DNA of 64,000 nt, taken from positions 36,886-100,885 of the forward strand of contig JARLIK010000028.1 of assembly GCA_031291755.1 (NCBI GenBank). Direction: 5' to 3'. The DNA is from Acidocella sp. GTDB taxonomy: Bacteria > Pseudomonadota > Alphaproteobacteria > Acetobacterales > Acetobacteraceae. The position numbers were made by a program, and so were the translations under genes. Position 1 is the stretch's first letter. Each line of letters starts with the position of its first letter. Shown piece after piece: positions 27,887-35,785 of the stretch. The notes beneath the pieces were generated by a model. It made no database searches. It was not told the origin of the DNA and saw nothing but the letters and a program-made list of their open reading frames with translations.

Positions 27887-28414
27887 CCGCAGCCAGCCTG
27901 CGCGTTGCCGTGCCCAGTTGTTTCTCCGCGCGTGGCGGCCCATCGCCGGGGCGGGGTGGAGGCACTACTGGACTGGCTGGCGGCCGATGCACTTGCCGCC
28001 GGTCAATTGCCGCTCACCTATGAATGGTTGCTATGGCTCCGGTTGGCCTGGTTGCGCATTTTAAATGCTATTTTTCAGGCATTTTAGGGGGCTGGATTAG
28101 AACGCAACAGATGGTGGGATTGGATCATGGTGGCCGGTTCCCCTTCGCATTTTTGGTAGGGTTGCATGATATTGGAACATCTAGAATTTATTTTTGATGC
28201 GACTAATCATTAATGAAAAGTAAAAAGTTGAAAAAGTCCTTGCTGAATTTCGTGGTATTATTTAGAAGCTCCAAGATTTGTCACTTGTGAAAATAAATAT
28301 TATGTGTCCTGGTGTTTTGGATTCATATTCGAATTACAGTCGCCAAAAGATTATCATGGCGGCATAATTCAATGAGACGCTCTCCCACCATGAGTTCTGA
28401 GAGAGGATATAGTA
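27887..28414. other. Intergenic region after fixK
   Basis: 528 bases with no gene I can support. The first 200 bases are GC-rich and include an open frame (27905-28087, 60 codons) without ribosome site or family match, possibly a remnant. The remainder is AT-rich. Just before the PilZ gene, short arms CGCCA and TGGCG flank AAAGATTATCA (near 28341-28361), with a CATAAT -10-like sequence next to them. Confidence 0.4.
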
Positions 28415-28852
28415 GTGTTATCTGAACAGCGCCGTACAAAACGGCAACGTGTTGTCAAGTCGGGAAAAATTATTTTTGGGGTGTCAGATATAGCGATCGA
28501 CTGTCTGATTTGTGATGAAACATCAGATGGTGTTTTAGTGGAAACCGTAACGCCCGTTGTGGTTCCCCTAGATGTCAAAATACAGTTAACGAACGGCGGA
28601 ACGTTTCCTGCTGCACGCCGTTGGGCCTTGGGCAATAAAATTGGTTTTGAATTTGTCGGCACTAGAATTTTCGATCGGGCAACCATCACAGGCATGGCTG
28701 AAATTTATCATATTTTGCAAACTCAGGGAATCAAGCAGACACTGTTAAGCCTGCGCAGATCGAGGTTTTTTGATAGTGAAGAAATCCGCAAGGTCGCGGA
28801 AGATGCTGAGGCTGCGACGTTGCGTCTTGAGCAGTTGTTAATTGGCAATTAG
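28415..28852 (+). CDS. PilZ-domain protein, likely c-di-GMP receptor
   Basis: 145 residues, GTG start after GAGAGGA. The N-terminal basic stretch RRTKRQRVVKSGK supplies the RxxxR motif, and CDETSDGVLVE stands where PilZ proteins have D/NxSxxG; the second motif is imperfect, so c-di-GMP affinity is uncertain. The beta-barrel core runs to about residue 85, followed by a roughly 55-residue helical tail (LLSLRRSRFFDSEEIRK). It converges on a diguanylate cyclase gene 29 bases away, a natural functional pairing. Confidence 0.72.
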   Translation: MLSEQRRTKRQRVVKSGKIIFGVSDIAIDCLICDETSDGVLVETVTPVVVPLDVKIQLTNGGTFPAARRWALGNKIGFEFVGTRIFDRATITGMAEIYHILQTQGIKQTLLSLRRSRFFDSEEIRKVAEDAEAATLRLEQLLIGN

Positions 28853-28881
28853 CGGCTGGTATATTCTGTAACAAAAACGCA

Positions 28882-30048
28882 TTAACAACCATCAGCTACG
28901 CAAGCGCGATCCCGGCCTTGCTGCTTGGCTTTGTAGAGCGCACGGTCGGCGGCTTCCACCAAATTTTCGGGAGTAGATCGGCTCGAGCCAGGCACCAGTG
29001 AAGCGATCCCGAGGCTGATTGTCATGACGCCTTTCGGTCGATCGGTATGTGGAATACGCAGGTCTTGAACCTGGCGAAGCATGCGCTCGGCAATGGCGAT
29101 TGCGGCTTTGCAACCTGTGTTGGGAAGCAGGACGGCAAATTCCTCACCACCGTAGCGTCCCACTATGTCAGTTGGCCGGCAGGAATTCACCAGAGCATTT
29201 GCCAGTTGTTGGAGGCAGCGGTCGCCCGCTGGATGCCCGTAGAGGTCATTGTATTGCTTAAATGAATCAGCATCAATCATGATCAGAGCCAGCGGCTGGC
29301 CCGCCTTGCCGGCCCGGTGAAAATGCCGGAGCAAGTTTTCCTCAAAGTACAGGCGGTTACCAACGTTTGTGAGGAAATCAAAACGCGCATTCTCATGGTG
29401 CCATCTCACCGTCTTTTCTTTGGCCAGCGCGATGATGCTGAAATTGCCAACCAGCATAATGACGGTCAGGTCGATCATCAATACATCGAATCCGGGTACG
29501 GCTTCGAAGGGCACATCGGCAACTCCAGGCCATATAAGCGAGCGGACAGCTCGTTGAAGCATGAGGACTAATTGGAGGACCAGAATGGCGAACACTGGCC
29601 AACGGATAATCGGTGAACTTTGTGGTGTTAACCATAATTCGCGGGCGGCAAGGCTTACGGGAATTAAAAGTAATAGCAAGCTGAGGCTTATCCGCAGGTC
29701 AAAAGTCGTCCTAAATGCCGGGATAAGATAAAGTCCGAGCCAGATCAGCGCGGGCATGATCATAATATTGGCCTGTGGCCGGTAGCCTCGTAATGAGCGG
29801 AAAGCAGTCCAGAACAAAGCAAAACTGAACAGTATGGCGAAATTCGCGAACGCAACGCCCATCAGAAGAGGTAATGTGGCGCGTCCGATCATGGCGATAG
29901 CCATCACGGCACCGGATATGGCGATCCAGAAAACTTCGGTTTGCTGACGGTCTTGCAGCCATACGAGCACACTGCCACCCGCCGTCAGCAGGATCACGAA
30001 GATCATGGCTAAAAGCAACGTTTGTGGATCTAGAACCAACGACGTCAT
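28882..30048 (-). CDS. Membrane-bound diguanylate cyclase (GGDEF)
   Basis: 388 residues: about seven hydrophobic segments in the first 210 residues, then a GGDEF domain with active site GGEEF (300-304) and DADSFKQYND, which binds metal and substrate. The inhibitory I-site RxxD is intact (Arg291-Asp294, five residues before GGEEF), so product inhibition is expected. It makes c-di-GMP from two GTP at the inner membrane. No recognised sensor domain is seen in the membrane part. The convergent PilZ gene is a candidate effector. Confidence 0.92.
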   Translation of the reverse strand: MTSLVLDPQTLLLAMIFVILLTAGGSVLVWLQDRQQTEVFWIAISGAVMAIAMIGRATLPLLMGVAFANFAILFSFALFWTAFRSLRGYRPQANIMIMPALIWLGLYLIPAFRTTFDLRISLSLLLLLIPVSLAARELWLTPQSSPIIRWPVFAILVLQLVLMLQRAVRSLIWPGVADVPFEAVPGFDVLMIDLTVIMLVGNFSIIALAKEKTVRWHHENARFDFLTNVGNRLYFEENLLRHFHRAGKAGQPLALIMIDADSFKQYNDLYGHPAGDRCLQQLANALVNSCRPTDIVGRYGGEEFAVLLPNTGCKAAIAIAERMLRQVQDLRIPHTDRPKGVMTISLGIASLVPGSSRSTPENLVEAADRALYKAKQQGRDRACVADGC

Positions 30049-30361
30049 CTTGATTGATCAGCCCCCTGGCAACCACAGTTTGGTTGGTCTTTTTTTGCGG
30101 TTATGTCCGATCAAAGTTTTGGGAATGGCGAGGATCATCAGAGTGATGCATGAATTAAGCTGACCGCAAGCTATGCGGTCAAAGGTAAGCTGTCAAAATT
30201 TGAAATACCGGCTTGGCTGCGGCTATTTTTAATCAGCTTGCAGTTACATTGTTGGTGTCGATTTGGTTGTCTAGCTCGCGTTGAGTATAAATTTTGGTTT
30301 ACGTTGATGATTTTGCCTCTTTATTGTTGACGATTCTTCGATTCGAGATAGAGTCACAAAG
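30049..30361. other. Intergenic region upstream of the diguanylate cyclase
   Basis: 313 AT-rich bases between the toxin gene's stop and the diguanylate cyclase start. It holds a perfect inverted repeat TGACCGCA/TGCGGTCA with a five-base spacer (30161-30181), either a terminator stem for the toxin-antitoxin transcript or an operator. No gene seen. Confidence 0.4.
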
Positions 30362-30859
30362 TTATTTTGAATGCGCTGCCGCCAAATCAGCCAGGGTGAT
30401 CATCAAGATCATGGGGTCGATCGGCGATGGTTCAAAGCCCAGCCGCATATAGAAGGCTTTTGCGCCTTCGGAGAGGGCGTGCACCAGCATGCTGCGGATG
30501 CCGATGGTGTCTGCCGCGTGCAGCACGCGCTGGGCGGCGTTTTGAACCAGGGCGTGCCTGAGTCCTTGACCATGCAAGGTTTTATCGACCGCCAAACGCC
30601 TCAGGGCGATAACAGGGATAGGGTCGGGCATGTCGCGCTGAAGCCGACCGGAGGCGGTGTTGGTCGCCACGGCGCCGCAGGCCAGGGCGTAGTAGGCCAT
30701 AATCCGCGCGCCTTTGCAGACAACGAACGTGCGAGAGGCGCCGCTGAACTGGTTTTTCAGAGCGTGGTGCTTGAGCCAGGTATCGAGGGTGCCTTCGCCG
30801 GATTGGAAGGAGGTGACATCGTGGTGCGCGGCCAGAGGTTCAGGCGCGGTGAGGCTCAC
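30362..30859 (-). CDS. tacT: GNAT acetyltransferase toxin, TacT-like
   Basis: 165 residues. GNAT fold with the acetyl-CoA loop LHGQGLRHALVQNA and the C-terminal FYMRLGFEPSP, preceded by the TacT-type N-terminal HDVTSFQSGEGTLDTWLKHHA. TacT-type toxins acetylate the amino group of charged tRNAs and stop translation. The gene overlaps the upstream DUF1778 antitoxin by 4 bases, the usual antitoxin-first order. Confidence 0.9.
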   Translation of the reverse strand: MSLTAPEPLAAHHDVTSFQSGEGTLDTWLKHHALKNQFSGASRTFVVCKGARIMAYYALACGAVATNTASGRLQRDMPDPIPVIALRRLAVDKTLHGQGLRHALVQNAAQRVLHAADTIGIRSMLVHALSEGAKAFYMRLGFEPSPIDPMILMITLADLAAAHSK

Positions 30860-31149
30860 ACCTCGTTCCAGGGGAGCTTGGCCTGCATGGTTTTGCGCAG
30901 GCGCTCATTGGGTTGCGGCGTGGCGTCCAGCCGCTCAAGAAACGCCGCATAGGCCGCTGGCGCCGCCCTGATGATGGTTTGATCGAGCAAGGCATCCTCA
31001 GCCGCCGCGCACGCGGCTTCCAGCACGAATTCGGTGCGGTTTTTGCCGCGCAGCTTGGCCGCACGGTCGATCAAGCTGCGTTCCTCAGGCTTGATCCTGA
31101 GGTTCAGCGTCTCCCTTTTCAAAAGCGGCGAGGGGTTCGGGGCGGGCAT
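30856..31149 (-). CDS. tacA: DUF1778 ribbon-helix-helix antitoxin, TacA-like
   Basis: 97 residues. The N-terminal ribbon-helix-helix (ETLNLRIKPEERSLIDRAAKLRGKN, about residues 13-37) binds DNA, and the C-terminal tail wraps the toxin. It neutralises the GNAT toxin encoded next and is expected to repress their shared promoter. The ATG is preceded by AGGAGAC. Confidence 0.9.
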   Translation of the reverse strand: MPAPNPSPLLKRETLNLRIKPEERSLIDRAAKLRGKNRTEFVLEAACAAAEDALLDQTIIRAAPAAYAAFLERLDATPQPNERLRKTMQAKLPWNEV

Positions 31150-31470
31150 GATGTTGTCTCCTGTTCGAGGAGCAGGAATATCACGTTTGTAGTGTCATTG
31201 TCATTACACGAATTGGTGCGCTGTGATCACGGCGGGCCGATGGGCTGTAATTTCTCTTGTCAGCGCCTGCTGTTACGCGCTCAATATGGTTCTCGTCTGC
31301 GCCGTCTATATCGTCCGGTCATTTCCCAATTGTTTTAGGGGGGGTCTGATCATGCAGGTCCGGCTATCGCTCACGCTTGATGTGCTGATATTTGTGGTGC
31401 CGGTTTTTGGCCTGGTTCCGGCGGCCCGTGCGCCAACCGTCTTTCCGCCGCCCAGTGGTGAGGGCATGTG
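31150..31470. other. Intergenic region with the toxin-antitoxin promoter
   Basis: 321 bases between tacA and the TIR gene. On the minus strand a promoter for tacAT can be read: -35 ATGACA (31199-31204), a 16-base spacer and -10 GATATT (31177-31182). The -35 is part of a tandem TGTCAT TGTCAT (31193-31204, plus strand), plausible half-sites for the TacA ribbon-helix-helix. On the plus strand, a hydrophobic 39-codon frame from 31352 runs into the TIR start (its TGA overlaps the ATG region); it has no family match. Confidence 0.5.
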
Positions 31471-32535
31471 ATGCTGGTCGATGTTTTTGTCAGTTACTCC
31501 TCGAAGGATAAGCCAACGGCTGATGCGGTTTGCGCAGCCCTCGAAGCCGCCGGCATACGGTGCTGGATCGCGCCGCGTGATATCCTGCCTGGGCAGGATT
31601 GGGGGGCCGCCATCGTGGACGCGATCGACCGATGCCGCGCCATGGTGCTGGTGTTTTCGGCGGATGCCAATGATTCGCCGCAGATACGCAATGAGGTTGT
31701 ACAGTCGGTGAACCGGGGCATCCCAGTCATCCCGGTGCGTATCGCCGATATCATGCCAACTAAGGCGTTGGCGTATTTCATGGGCAGCGTCCATTGGCTC
31801 GACGCACTGACACCGCCTTTGGAGAAGCACCTTGAGACCCTGGCGAGCAATGTGAACACGCTGCTGCAGGGTACGGGACGCCCAGACACCGGCAAGCAGG
31901 CACCCTTGCCGTCACGAAGCAAGGTGAACTCAGGCAACCGGCGCAAGCTTTGGTTCATCGCTGCGGGCGTTGCCGGTGTGGTCGTGGTTATGGCCGCTGT
32001 CACGATGGTGGCGGCCGGCTTCCTGCATCAGGGCGGCGAGGCCAATGTCGAGACCGTTCAAGTGTCCAGCTTGCCCACAGCTGATGATCTACAGCGCGTG
32101 AGCGCGATTGCCGCGAAGAATCAATTGCCGGTGCCGGCCTTCACCATCGAGATGCCGAAAGGCAGCGTATCGGCAAACGCACTCCGCTTTGTCGGCATAT
32201 GGGCGAGCAGCAGCGGCTATAACGGCACCGGACGGCAAGCGATGCTGATTGTCACGGCCGTCAATGCCGGCCAGGCGGCGGAAGGGTACTTTGTGCAGGG
32301 GCCGCCCACCGCGTCTTCAGCCACTGAGACCCGCTCCTACGGCGCCAGCTCAATCCCGATCGAAGGCAAGATCGATGGCGGTGCCCTGAGCTTCGCGCAC
32401 GCGTCGAGTGACACCAAATTCATCGCCAAATTCGACATCAATAACAGCTACCTTACGATGACCGTGACGCTGCACAGCGGCTTGAGCATCCAGATCGTGC
32501 TCAATCCGGTCTGGACGCTGGTGAAGTGCGCGTGA
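31471..32535 (+). CDS. TIR-domain protein with membrane anchor and outer domain
   Basis: 354 residues from the ATG at 31471 (GTGAGGG seven bases upstream; a GTG at 31468 is too close to it). Residues 1-130 form a bacterial TIR_2 domain: DVFVSYSSKDK, IRCWIAPRDILPG, FSADANDSPQIRNEV, with Glu75 in the place of the catalytic Glu of NADase TIRs. A single hydrophobic helix spans 161-183. The last 170 residues look extracytoplasmic, rich in Ser/Thr/Gly, and match nothing I know. The topology places the TIR inside and a sensor-like domain outside. Downstream of a toxin-antitoxin pair, so defence or stress signalling is possible but unproven. Confidence 0.8.
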   Translation: MLVDVFVSYSSKDKPTADAVCAALEAAGIRCWIAPRDILPGQDWGAAIVDAIDRCRAMVLVFSADANDSPQIRNEVVQSVNRGIPVIPVRIADIMPTKALAYFMGSVHWLDALTPPLEKHLETLASNVNTLLQGTGRPDTGKQAPLPSRSKVNSGNRRKLWFIAAGVAGVVVVMAAVTMVAAGFLHQGGEANVETVQVSSLPTADDLQRVSAIAAKNQLPVPAFTIEMPKGSVSANALRFVGIWASSSGYNGTGRQAMLIVTAVNAGQAAEGYFVQGPPTASSATETRSYGASSIPIEGKIDGGALSFAHASSDTKFIAKFDINNSYLTMTVTLHSGLSIQIVLNPVWTLVKCA

Positions 32536-32538
32536 GAA

Positions 32539-32567
32539 TGCAGCACTATGTGATGGACATTGCTGCA
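32539..32567. terminator. Candidate bidirectional terminator hairpin
   Basis: Perfect 7-base arms TGCAGCA and TGCTGCA separated by 15 bases, between the convergent TIR and LysR genes, followed by TTAGTTTT on the plus strand. A long loop and short T run make it weak. Confidence 0.3.
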
Positions 32568-32585
32568 CATTAGTTTTGGCTCGAT

Positions 32586-33500
32586 TCAAAGCTGTGAAAA
32601 CGGCCGGGCGTTTGAAAATTGTTGTGTTAGATAGTCAACCATGAGGCGAACTTTGAGCGATAGGTTCCGTTTATTAGGAAACATTACGAAAAACGGCCGT
32701 TCTGCAAACCGATAGTCGGACAAAACTCTTTGTAATTCGCCGGTATGTAATTTCTCGTTGACACAGTATCTTGGTAAAAGCGCGATACCAAGCCCGCGCA
32801 GGACTCCTGCTTGCAGGGCCAAGGAACTATTTGTTGAAAAAGACCCTGACACTCGTACACTTATTTCGCCGTTGTGGTTGGATAGCGCCCAGACGCTATC
32901 GGGCGCGGATTTCAGATGAATAAGGCAGTTGTGGCCTTTCAACTCGTCCGGGGTGCGCGGGAGGCCGCACTGCGCAATATAATTTGGCGAGGCACATAAT
33001 ATCCATTCAAGGCTGCCGATGCGTTTGGTGATAATGCTTGAATCCAAGCTGGGAGACAATCTGATTGCAAGATCAACACCGTGATCGATAAGATCGTAAG
33101 TGTTCGATGTGTCGTCGCTGAGTAGCAGTGAAACATGAAGTTTGGGATATTGCGCGATAAATTCAGCAATAATCGGTGCAAGGTATAAATTTCCAAATGA
33201 TTTTGGCGCCATGATTCTAATGATACCCCGGGGCTCCTTTTGCAGATTTGAGAGCTGGATGCGCTTATCTTCGATGTCGCTTAGTAATTTTTGGCAAAAT
33301 CCATAATAGTTTTCGCCGATGGTTGTCAGACTTTGGCGGCGTGTCGTCCGATGGAACAATCTGACGCCGAGGTGATTTTCAAGCTCCTGGATATTTTTGC
33401 TGACGCTGGAACGCGAGACTCCTAGCTGGTTCGCAGCTGCAGCAAAACTTCCGGCCTTCACGACATGGAGAAAATTCTCATAAGTTCTGAAAAGGTCCAT
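32586..33500 (-). CDS. LysR-family transcriptional regulator
   Basis: 304 residues. Winged helix at 1-60 (FLHVVKAGSFAAAANQLGVSRSSVSKNIQELE, then GVRLFHRTTRRQSLT), and a periplasmic-binding-fold effector domain from about 90 (GIIRIMAPKSFG, HGVDLAIRL, GVLRGLGIALLPRYC). It belongs to the CrgA/DsdC-like group. It is divergent from the cyclodeaminase/Bug array with a 113-base gap, so it most likely activates that array in response to its substrate and represses itself. Confidence 0.9.
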   Translation of the reverse strand: MDLFRTYENFLHVVKAGSFAAAANQLGVSRSSVSKNIQELENHLGVRLFHRTTRRQSLTTIGENYYGFCQKLLSDIEDKRIQLSNLQKEPRGIIRIMAPKSFGNLYLAPIIAEFIAQYPKLHVSLLLSDDTSNTYDLIDHGVDLAIRLSPSLDSSIITKRIGSLEWILCASPNYIAQCGLPRTPDELKGHNCLIHLKSAPDSVWALSNHNGEISVRVSGSFSTNSSLALQAGVLRGLGIALLPRYCVNEKLHTGELQRVLSDYRFAERPFFVMFPNKRNLSLKVRLMVDYLTQQFSNARPFSQL

Positions 33501-33524
33501 ATCTCTCCCGATTGTCCTGTTTCA

Positions 33525-33560
33525 GTTGACAGTCTGGTGAGTGCAAAGTGGCTTGTCAAC
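33525..33560. promoter_or_regulatory. Inverted repeat GTTGACA-N22-TGTCAAC
   Basis: Exact 7-base complementary arms with centres 29 bases apart, in the gap between the LysR gene and the first cyclodeaminase-family gene. The spacing is longer than the usual T-N11-A LysR box, but LysR tetramers contact two sites, so these may be recognition and activation half-sites. The left arm also contains a TTGACA hexamer. Confidence 0.4.
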
Positions 33561-33613
33561 ATAGGGCCGGTGGTTACCATTAAAAGCCCTCATAACGTCC
33601 AAAGAGATGCCTG

Positions 33614-34750
33614 ATGCTGATAATCAATAATGACGATGTTCAAAAACTACTGACAATGAACGACTGTATCCGCGTGCAGGAGGAAGCCTTTAAAAAGCTT
33701 CCGACAGGCGGTGCCATTCACCGGCCACGGATTGATATTTATATGCCTTGTGACCGTCCTGATGGCTATTATCGCTGGGGCACGATGGAAGGCGCCAACG
33801 ACGGTTATATGGCAATCCGCATGAAGTCAGACATCATAACGTGGCCGAAAAGCGCCGACGGAAATTGGACCGAAGATAAATATTGCCGGGAGCCAGGTAC
33901 ATATTGCGGGATTATATATTTACTCTCTACCCGTACTGCGGAGCCACTGGCTTTCATCAATGATGGCTATCTGCAACATATGCGCGTTGGTGGTGGGGCG
34001 GGCATCGGGGTGAAGTGGTTAAGCCGGGAGGATTCTCACGTGGTTGGCATGCTGGGCTCGGGTGGTATGGCCAGAAGTTTCCTTGAAGCATTCAGTTGTG
34101 TACGGGATATTAAATTGTGCAAGGTATATTCACCGAACGCCGCTAACCGTGAGCTTTATGCTTCAGAGATGTCGCAGAAGCTTGGCATTGAGGTTCGCGC
34201 CGTTGATACCGCAAGAGACGCCGTGCGTGGGGTGGACATTCTCTCGACTTGCACTGATTCAATGAAGCCGGTTTATGATGCGGACTGGATTGAAAAAGGC
34301 ATGCATGTCACGAACCTGGGACGCCGCGAGATTCCCGATGCTGCAACGGAGAAATTTGATGTCGTGATCAGGCAAGGGACGGCTGGGTTGCAAATGCGGC
34401 AGACGGAACGTTTCCAGGCGGAGCGCGGATTGTCGCCGGCGGCATTCATTGGCGGGTCGGTGGAGGAAATGCAAAGAATTCCGCCAAAAAATACCCAGCC
34501 GGGATTTGGCGGTGATAGTCCCGAGTTTAACGACCGGGGACGGGGTGGTGATAAGCCAGAATTTGCGGACTTGGTGACAGGGAAATCAACGGGGCGCACC
34601 GATAGTGATCAGGTCACGTTTTATCGCAATGTCGGCAACCAGGGCCTGCAATTTTCAGCAGTAGGTGGTTGGGTTTACGCGTTGGCAAAAGCGCAGGGTT
34701 TAGGTCGCAGCATTCCGACGGAATGGTTTCTGCAAGATATTCGCGACTAA
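33614..34750 (+). CDS. Ornithine cyclodeaminase/mu-crystallin family enzyme, copy 1
   Basis: 378 residues. LIINNDDVQKLLTMNDCI opens the family fold, FINDGYLQHMRVGGGAGIG is the substrate/cofactor loop and VVGMLGSGGMARSFLEAF the NAD(P) site. Family members act on amino or imino acids (ornithine cyclodeaminase, ketimine reductases, alanine dehydrogenase, ectoine-degrading EutC). Between about 290 and 325 there is an insert with two GGDxPEF repeats (GGDSPEF, GGDKPEF) not present in copy 2. The C-terminus FLQDIRD is identical in both copies. First gene of the array, with Bug binding proteins downstream. Confidence 0.8.
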   Translation: MLIINNDDVQKLLTMNDCIRVQEEAFKKLPTGGAIHRPRIDIYMPCDRPDGYYRWGTMEGANDGYMAIRMKSDIITWPKSADGNWTEDKYCREPGTYCGIIYLLSTRTAEPLAFINDGYLQHMRVGGGAGIGVKWLSREDSHVVGMLGSGGMARSFLEAFSCVRDIKLCKVYSPNAANRELYASEMSQKLGIEVRAVDTARDAVRGVDILSTCTDSMKPVYDADWIEKGMHVTNLGRREIPDAATEKFDVVIRQGTAGLQMRQTERFQAERGLSPAAFIGGSVEEMQRIPPKNTQPGFGGDSPEFNDRGRGGDKPEFADLVTGKSTGRTDSDQVTFYRNVGNQGLQFSAVGGWVYALAKAQGLGRSIPTEWFLQDIRD

Positions 34751-34783
34751 GTGCGCATATAAAGCATTATGGAATTATAAAAA

Positions 34784-35731
34784 ATGAGCATACTCAATCG
34801 GCGCGCCATTCTTAAAATGACCGGGGCACTGGCAGGCTCCAGTATGATTTCAAACTCCCTTGCGGCATCATACCCAACGCAGCCGATAATCATGTTTATC
34901 CCCTATGGTCCTGGCGGCACATACGATGCCTATGCGCGAGAGTTCTCGAAGCTTATATCTAACGAGTTGGGTGTTAATGTTGCGCCCGTCAATATGCCAG
35001 GTGGAGGTGGTGCCGAGGCCATTTTTGAATTGGCGCAATACCCGCCGACTGGGGATCACATTAGCATTATCAATGTGCCGGGAATTTTATTGGAAAAACC
35101 AAGGCCGGGTTTGGATGTTGAAAAACTCACGTGGATTGCAAATCTAGGCCGCGACTATGCGGCACTTGCGGTAGGTGCCAATGCATCGGTGCATAATATT
35201 GATGATCTGAAAAGACTTTCGGCGAAGCGGCCGATTGCCTTTGCAACGGCAGGCCGTGATTCAGGTTATTTTGCCTCAAAAGTGTTTTGTGCCTCGTTGG
35301 ATATTAAAAGCCGGTTCATAACTGGCTATCAAGGCTCGGTAAGTTCGGCTGTCGCGGCGGCACGGGGGGATGTGGATGCCGTTGTTTATTCATATACGAC
35401 ATTGCAGAAGCTTCAATCGTCCGGGTTGGTGCGCATAATATTCAGCTTTCAGCACAAAGCCCCTGTGGCGGGGATTGAAGATGCTGGTACGGTAAATAAA
35501 CCTGACCTCGGTAAAATTTCAGAATGGCGGCCAATAGTTGGGCCACCCGGGTTGAGTGATGAAATGACGTCTATTCTGTCGAACAGTTTTATGAAGGCTG
35601 TAAAGCTTCCGGAAGCAGTGGCCTGGGCTGGTAAGGTGGGAACGACACTTTACCCCCTGGATGGTAAACAGACCCGGGCAATGTTTGAAGATCAGGCGGC
35701 GTTGGTTAAAAAGTGGCAGGATATTTTGTAA
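34784..35731 (+). CDS. Bug/TctC-type periplasmic binding protein 1
   Basis: 315 residues. The N-terminus LNRRAILKMTGALAGSS has a twin-arginine pattern, so Tat export is likely. The mature fold shows the Bug blocks PIIMFIPYGPGGTYDAYARE, PVNMPGGGGAEAIFEL, LTWIANLGRDY and RGDVDAVVYSY. It binds a small carboxylate in the periplasm for a tripartite tricarboxylate transporter. No TctA/TctB lies on the same strand; the pair at 39043-40998 is on the other strand. Starts 33 bases after the cyclodeaminase-family gene. Confidence 0.85.
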   Translation: MSILNRRAILKMTGALAGSSMISNSLAASYPTQPIIMFIPYGPGGTYDAYAREFSKLISNELGVNVAPVNMPGGGGAEAIFELAQYPPTGDHISIINVPGILLEKPRPGLDVEKLTWIANLGRDYAALAVGANASVHNIDDLKRLSAKRPIAFATAGRDSGYFASKVFCASLDIKSRFITGYQGSVSSAVAAARGDVDAVVYSYTTLQKLQSSGLVRIIFSFQHKAPVAGIEDAGTVNKPDLGKISEWRPIVGPPGLSDEMTSILSNSFMKAVKLPEAVAWAGKVGTTLYPLDGKQTRAMFEDQAALVKKWQDIL

Positions 35732-35785
35732 GTTAGGTTTTATATCTCAGCGCGTCATAGTGAATCATCTATGAGGAGGATGCAG

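Noticed and set aside
27905..28087. Small 60-codon gene after fixK
   Set aside because: No ribosome site, no match to a family I know, and its composition resembles leftover coding DNA; reported only as part of the intergenic region.
31223..31471. Hydrophobic small open frame upstream of the TIR gene
   Set aside because: GTG start without ribosome site and no family match; the TGA overlap with the TIR start is suggestive but not enough.
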